DNA from: Hyphomicrobiales bacterium
GTDB taxonomy: Bacteria > Pseudomonadota > Alphaproteobacteria > Rhizobiales > S144-23
DNA length: 8,406 nt
Direction: 5' to 3'
NCBI GenBank assembly: GCA_015494375.1
Contig: WGBL01000031.1
Span: forward strand, 1-8,406
Shown: positions 5,085 to 8,406 of the stretch, piece after piece
Position numbering within the stretch: position 1 is the stretch's first letter
Layout of the letters: each line of letters begins with the position of its first letter
The notes under the pieces: generated by a model
The model's database searches: none
Told to the model about the DNA's origin: nothing
Seen by the model: the letters and a program-made list of their open reading frames with translations, nothing else
Translations under genes and position numbers: made by a program

Positions 5085-5120
5085 CGGGGCGTGTCGCCCT
5101 ATAGATCTAACACGCGCCCG
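5085..5120. terminator. hairpin between convergent genes
   Basis: CGGGGCGTGT (5085-5094) pairs with ACACGC plus CCCG (5110-5120) as a 10-bp stem with one bulged G at 5116 and a 15-base loop. It starts 5 bases past the TGA of the minus-strand gene (5128-5126) and lies about 95 bases past the plus-strand gene, so it could serve both. Neither side has a T run, so intrinsic termination is unproven. Confidence 0.4.
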
Positions 5121-5125
5121 CTCGC

Positions 5126-6457
5126 TCAGCCCCGCTGCTTGCCGGGTGTCTCTTGGCGCTGTCGGGGGGTGCGGGGCACAAAAGGGCCCTTGCCGAGCGC
5201 GTCAACGGGTGTCACGCGAATTGCGGTGATCTGGTTACGCTGCTTGCGCAGTATTTCGAAACGAAAGCCGTGGAAAGTGAAAACCTGGCCCGGCTCGGGA
5301 ATGGTCTGGGCTTCGTGGATGACAAGCCCGGCGATGGTGGTTGCGACATCCTCGGGCAGCCGCCAGTCCATGGCGCGGTTGAGATCGCGCACCGGCACGA
5401 TGCCATCCACATTGACGCTGCCGTCGGGCTGCGGGCGGATGCCTGTGTCGGTGACATCGTGCTCGTCGGCGATCTGACCGACAATCTCTTCGAGTATGTC
5501 CTCGAGCGTAATGAGGCCCATGACCTCGCCATACTCGTCGACGACGAGCGCAAAATGGCTCTTGCGTCTGAGAAAGGCCTTCAGCTGATCGCGCAGATCG
5601 GTGGTGTCGGGCACGAACCAGGGCTCGGTGGCGAGGGCGAGAATGTCGATCTTGTCGGCCTCGAAGCCCACCCGATGATACTCGCGCATGAGGTTCTTGA
5701 CATGGAGGACGCCAACGAAATTCTCGGCCTCGTCCTTCCAGACCGGCAGTCGCGAGTAGGGGCTCTTGAGCGCCTGATCGACAATTCTCTGTGGTGGGTC
5801 ATCGGCGTTGAGGCTCTCCATCTTGGTGCGGTGCACCATCACATCAACGACCTCGAGCTCGCGCAAATCGAGGACGCCCCCCAGCATGTCGCGATCATCT
5901 TTGACAACCTTGCCGGCGCGATGATGGAGGTCGATGGCGCCGCGGATCTCTTCGCGTGCCGAGACCAGTGCGTCGCGCGCCTCCTCACCCCGCATCCCAA
6001 GGAGCGCCCCAACGATCGCCTGAACCGCCTGCGCCAGCGGGGCCAGCGCCGTCACGATGGCCTGGAGCACAGGCGCCACGGCGAGGGCCAGGCGCTCGGG
6101 CCGCGAGATGGCGTAGGTTTTCGGCAACACCTCGGCAAAGACCACGACGAGCGTGGTCATGGCAAAGGTGGCATAGGCGACACCGGCCTGGCCGAAGAGC
6201 GCCAGGAATAGGCTCGTTGCCAGGGCAGAGGCGAGGATGTTGACCAGGTTGTTGCCGATGAGAATGGCGCCGATCAGCCGCTCGGGCGCCGTCATCAGTT
6301 GGGCCACCAGCCGCGCGCGCGGATTGCCTTCGCGCTCGAGGGCGTTCATGCGTGCCCGCGAGGCCGCCGTCATGGCGGTCTCGGAGCCGGAAAAGAACGC
6401 CGAAAGCGCCAGCAGAACGATCACGGCGGCAAGGGTTGCAAGAATCTCGAATGTCAT
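5126..6457 (-). CDS. CNNM/CorC (HlyC-type) membrane protein with CBS pair
   Basis: A 443-residue inner-membrane protein of the CNNM/CorC group, whose members export or control Mg2+ and other divalent cations; older annotation calls them hemolysins. The order is standard: a DUF21/CNNM membrane domain (about 1-190) with FSGSETA (22-28), IGNNLVNI (67-74) and FAEVLPKTYA (107-116); a CBS pair (about 205-330) with YSRLPVW (234-240) and HFALVVDEYGEVMGLITLEDILEEIVG; and a CorC_HlyC C-terminal domain (about 340-420), then a basic tail. The ATG at 6457 gives MTFEILATLAAV directly before the first membrane helix and has GGAGG nine bases upstream. The open frame runs back to 6925, but that part is antisense-like noise over aroB. 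It is the third gene after aroK and aroB, with a 103-base gap that may hold its own signals. Confidence 0.93.
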   Translation of the reverse strand: MTFEILATLAAVIVLLALSAFFSGSETAMTAASRARMNALEREGNPRARLVAQLMTAPERLIGAILIGNNLVNILASALATSLFLALFGQAGVAYATFAMTTLVVVFAEVLPKTYAISRPERLALAVAPVLQAIVTALAPLAQAVQAIVGALLGMRGEEARDALVSAREEIRGAIDLHHRAGKVVKDDRDMLGGVLDLRELEVVDVMVHRTKMESLNADDPPQRIVDQALKSPYSRLPVWKDEAENFVGVLHVKNLMREYHRVGFEADKIDILALATEPWFVPDTTDLRDQLKAFLRRKSHFALVVDEYGEVMGLITLEDILEEIVGQIADEHDVTDTGIRPQPDGSVNVDGIVPVRDLNRAMDWRLPEDVATTIAGLVIHEAQTIPEPGQVFTFHGFRFEILRKQRNQITAIRVTPVDALGKGPFVPRTPRQRQETPGKQRG

Positions 6458-6560
6458 CGGGTGGAGCCTCCAGACGAAACGGCCCAAGGAAATGCCGCCC
6501 CAAAGATGTTGCCAAGGGGCCAACTGCAGGGAAAGCCAACAAACATCAGCAATGAACACT

Positions 6561-7853
6561 TCAGAGTTCGGCGGCAAGGAATGAGCGCAAGTGCGCCACG
6601 TCGTCATCGCTACCAAGCCGCTCGATGAAAGCCCGGCCGATGCCACGGACGAGCACCAGCGCCAGCCTCCGCCCGCGCACTTTCTTGTCCTGCGCCATGA
6701 GCGCAAGAAGCGCGTCGACATCCTCGGGCCGGGGACCGCCGCCAGAGATATCGGCAACCCGGCTCGGCAATCCCACGGCGCGCAAATGCGCTTCCACGCG
6801 CGCCACATCATCGGCCGCGCAGAGCCCCCGCTCGTGCGAATAGCGAAAAGCCATGGCCATGCCGATGGCAATCGCCTCGCCATGATAGAGACGGTCGCCA
6901 TAGCCCGCCCAGGCCTCGAGCGCATGGCCGAAGGTATGCCCGAGGTTGAGGAGTGCGCGCCGGCCGCTCTCGCGCTCGTCCTCGGCGACGATCGCCGCCT
7001 TGGCCTTGCAGCTCACCTCGATGGCGTGGCCGAGGGCGCAATCGTCGCGGGCGAAGACGGCGCGCCAGTTGGCCTCGAGCCAGCCGAAAAATGCATTGTC
7101 GCCGAGCAGCCCATATTTGACGATCTCGGCATAGCCCGAACGGAACTGGCGCTCGGGGAGCGTGGCCAGGGTGTCGGTGTCGGCGATCACCAGCCGCGGC
7201 TGATGGAATGAGCCGATGAGGTTCTTGCCTTCGGGCGTGTTGATGCCGGTCTTGCCGCCGATGGCCGAATCGACCTGGGCCAGGAGCGAGGTGGGGATCT
7301 GGACGAGCCGAACGCCACGGCGGAGAATGCTGGCAGCAAACCCCGCGAGATCGCCGATCACCCCGCCGCCGAGCGCAATCACCACATCGCCGCGCTCGAC
7401 CCCGCGCCGCAGCATCTCGCGGCAGAGCGCCTCGAGCTCGGCAAAGCTTTTGCTTGCTTCCCCCGGCTCGAGAACGATTGACGAGATGAGGCGTACTCCA
7501 TTGCGCCCGTTCCCGGTATTCCCCGTGGTATTCCCCGTGGTATTCCCCGTGCCCGGTCCCTGTGGCACGGGCGAGCGCACGCTCGCGCCAAGCGCGCTTT
7601 CAAGCGCCGGCAAATGATGGCGGGCGACATTGGCGTCGGTGACGATCAGGCAGCGGGCCCCGGGGGCCACCTCCCCGATCAACGCCCCCGCGCGCTCCAG
7701 AAGCCCCGGCCCGATCCAGATGTCATAGCTCGCCGGCCCGAGCGCAACCGCGACCTGCCGCGGCGCATTGGCCTGCTGCCCGTGCGCTGGCATCGGCTTT
7801 ACGGAGCGGCCGCCGTCTTCAGGGCTTGATGGTGTCCGAGCTCTCTCAGTCAT
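6561..7853 (-). CDS. aroB: 3-dehydroquinate synthase with repeat-encoded insertion
   Basis: AroB converts DAHP to 3-dehydroquinate, the second step of the shikimate pathway, using NAD and a divalent metal in the cytoplasm. Visible motifs include PGEASKSFAELE (130-141), the nucleotide-binding GGGVIGDLAGF (162-172), IPTSLLAQVDSAIGGKTGIN (186-205), the metal ligands Glu243 (GYAEIVKYG), His306 (LNLGHTFGH) and His324 (LYHGEA), and QDKKVRG (388-394). At 430 residues it is longer than the usual 360-380. The excess is an N-terminal tail (about 1-30) and a Gly/Thr/Asn loop at about 93-120, just before the PGE strand, encoded by a 12-base tandem repeat. Catalytic residues are intact, so it should be active. 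The ATG at 7853 is 15 bases after the aroK stop with GAGGA 12 bases upstream; Met21 (7793) is an alternative. It is surely cotranscribed with aroK. Confidence 0.96.
   Translation of the reverse strand: MTERARTPSSPEDGGRSVKPMPAHGQQANAPRQVAVALGPASYDIWIGPGLLERAGALIGEVAPGARCLIVTDANVARHHLPALESALGASVRSPVPQGPGTGNTTGNTTGNTGNGRNGVRLISSIVLEPGEASKSFAELEALCREMLRRGVERGDVVIALGGGVIGDLAGFAASILRRGVRLVQIPTSLLAQVDSAIGGKTGINTPEGKNLIGSFHQPRLVIADTDTLATLPERQFRSGYAEIVKYGLLGDNAFFGWLEANWRAVFARDDCALGHAIEVSCKAKAAIVAEDERESGRRALLNLGHTFGHALEAWAGYGDRLYHGEAIAIGMAMAFRYSHERGLCAADDVARVEAHLRAVGLPSRVADISGGGPRPEDVDALLALMAQDKKVRGRRLALVLVRGIGRAFIERLGSDDDVAHLRSFLAAEL
7515..7550. repeat. three perfect 12-base tandem repeats inside aroB
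   Basis: GGTATTCCCCGT occurs three times without gap (7515-7526, 7527-7538, 7539-7550). On the coding strand it encodes Gly-Asn-Thr-Thr units within GNTTGNTTGNTG. Twelve bases keep the frame, so copy changes would add or remove four residues without breaking AroB. Confidence 0.9.
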
Positions 7854-7868
7854 CGGATGTTGCGGTCC

Positions 7869-8406
7869 TCAGGCTTTCACATCGTCGCCATCGCCAGCGC
7901 CATTGCCATCGTCACTGCCACTGCGATCGTTAGCGCTATCGCTATTGCCCTTGCCATCGTCAATGCCATCGCCGCTGGTGAGCTTCGCGGCAAGGGCATC
8001 GATGATCTCGCCGACGATCACATCATGCGAGACCTCGCGGCTGATGATCGTGATATCGGCCTCGGCATAGACGGGGTGGCGCTCCGCCATCAAGCGGGCG
8101 AGGATTTCGCGCGGATCGCCCTGCCTGAGCAGCGGACGCGTGTCGCGACGCGAGACCCGGGCCACCAGCGTCTCGAGCTCGGCCTTGAGCCAGACCGCGA
8201 TGCCCCGCTCGCGAACGCCCGCCCGGGTCCTCGGGTCCATATAGGCCCCGCCACCTGCGGCCAGCACCTGCGGCCCTCCTTTGAGCAGCCGCGCAATGAC
8301 CCGGCGCTCGCCATCGCGGAAATAGGCCTCGCCATGCTGCTCGAAGATGTCGGAGATCGATTGGCCGGCCGCGATCTCGATCTCGGTATCGGCATCGACA
8401 AAGGGC
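7869..8406 (-). CDS. aroK: shikimate kinase, partial (N-terminus outside window)
   Basis: AroK phosphorylates shikimate with ATP to shikimate 3-phosphate. The gene runs in from the right edge; 178 codons are visible, and the N-terminal P-loop lies outside. Counting from the first full codon, PFVDADTEIE (1-10) carries the shikimate-contacting Asp pair, EAYFRDGERRVI (26-37) the FRxxE arginine, and AAGGGAY (49-55) the GGG shikimate loop. RRDTRPLL is the lid arginine segment and RHPVYAEAD the adenine-side arginine motif. After the normal end (about DALAAKL) comes a tail of about 36 residues rich in Gly, Asp, Ser and Asn, encoded by a degenerate hexamer array; I know of no family counterpart. The TGA at 7871-7869 is 15 bases before aroB, implying one transcript and possibly coupled translation. 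Confidence 0.95.
   Translation of the reverse strand, partial: PFVDADTEIEIAAGQSISDIFEQHGEAYFRDGERRVIARLLKGGPQVLAAGGGAYMDPRTRAGVRERGIAVWLKAELETLVARVSRRDTRPLLRQGDPREILARLMAERHPVYAEADITIISREVSHDVIVGEIIDALAAKLTSGDGIDDGKGNSDSANDRSGSDDGNGAGDGDDVKA
7881..7976. repeat. degenerate hexamer array encoding the AroK tail
   Basis: Sixteen consecutive hexamers in one phase fit the pattern GCCATC or close variants (GCCATT, GCTATC, GTCAAT, GCCACT). GCCATC itself appears four times. Position 1 is G in all but the first unit. On the coding strand each hexamer gives a dipeptide of the Asp/Ser/Asn-Gly/Asp type. The decayed copies suggest an old expansion that has since diverged. Confidence 0.75.

Noticed and set aside
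5153..6211. 352-codon plus-strand open frame opposite the CNNM/CorC-type gene
   Set aside because: The minus strand has all DUF21, CBS and CorC motifs; the plus frame is a shadow.
6458..6925. N-terminal extension of the CNNM/CorC-type gene to 6925
   Set aside because: It overlaps the 3' part of aroB and encodes no known domain. The ATG at 6457 fits the family start and has a GGAGG.

Overview
The window reads as high-GC chromosomal DNA of an alphaproteobacterium, most likely of the Hyphomicrobiales/Rhizobiales type. The support is the block aroK-aroB-CNNM/CorC-type membrane protein, which I recall as a common order in that group, together with a short alphaproteobacterial-style GluQ, an accA gene and a YafK-like L,D-transpeptidase-fold lipoprotein. 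No phage, transposase, CRISPR-cas or RNA gene was seen. This is mainly housekeeping sequence; what is unusual lies in small repeats, coding-sequence expansions and intergenic structures.

Layout, left to right. Bases 1-41 may hold the first 13 codons of a minus-strand gene leaving the window. Bases 42-537 have no convincing gene but contain a pair of 11-base direct repeats 21 bases apart that overlap a TTGACA, a 9-base tandem duplication and a run of 11 C. A minus-strand YafK-like lipoprotein gene follows (538-1509). A 423-base spacer (1510-1932) then holds a 15-base palindrome, a GC-rich hairpin, a 37-base imperfect direct repeat and five 9-base tandem units. accA (1933-2889, minus) and gluQ (3242-4108, plus) are divergent, sharing a spacer of about 350 bases. 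A second repeat-bearing spacer (4109-4514) leads to a plus-strand gene for a small membrane-anchored protein of unknown function (4515-4991). That gene converges on a minus-strand cluster: aroK (5' end outside the window), aroB 15 bases later, and a CNNM/CorC-type protein gene about 100 bases after aroB.

The genes make basic metabolic and envelope sense. AroK and AroB act in the shikimate route to chorismate. AccA is the carboxyltransferase alpha subunit that feeds malonyl-CoA into fatty acid synthesis. GluQ modifies queuosine in tRNA-Asp. The YafK-like lipoprotein probably acts on peptidoglycan or its protein links. The CNNM/CorC-type protein is a probable divalent-cation efflux or homeostasis factor.

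The most noteworthy features are a GluQ that has lost two of the four canonical zinc ligands, an AroB with a Gly/Asn/Thr insertion encoded by a perfect 12-base tandem repeat, an adjacent AroK with an acidic Gly/Asp/Ser tail encoded by a degenerate hexamer array, and two intergenic imperfect direct-repeat pairs each with a 30-base gap. No complete new defence or metabolic system is visible.
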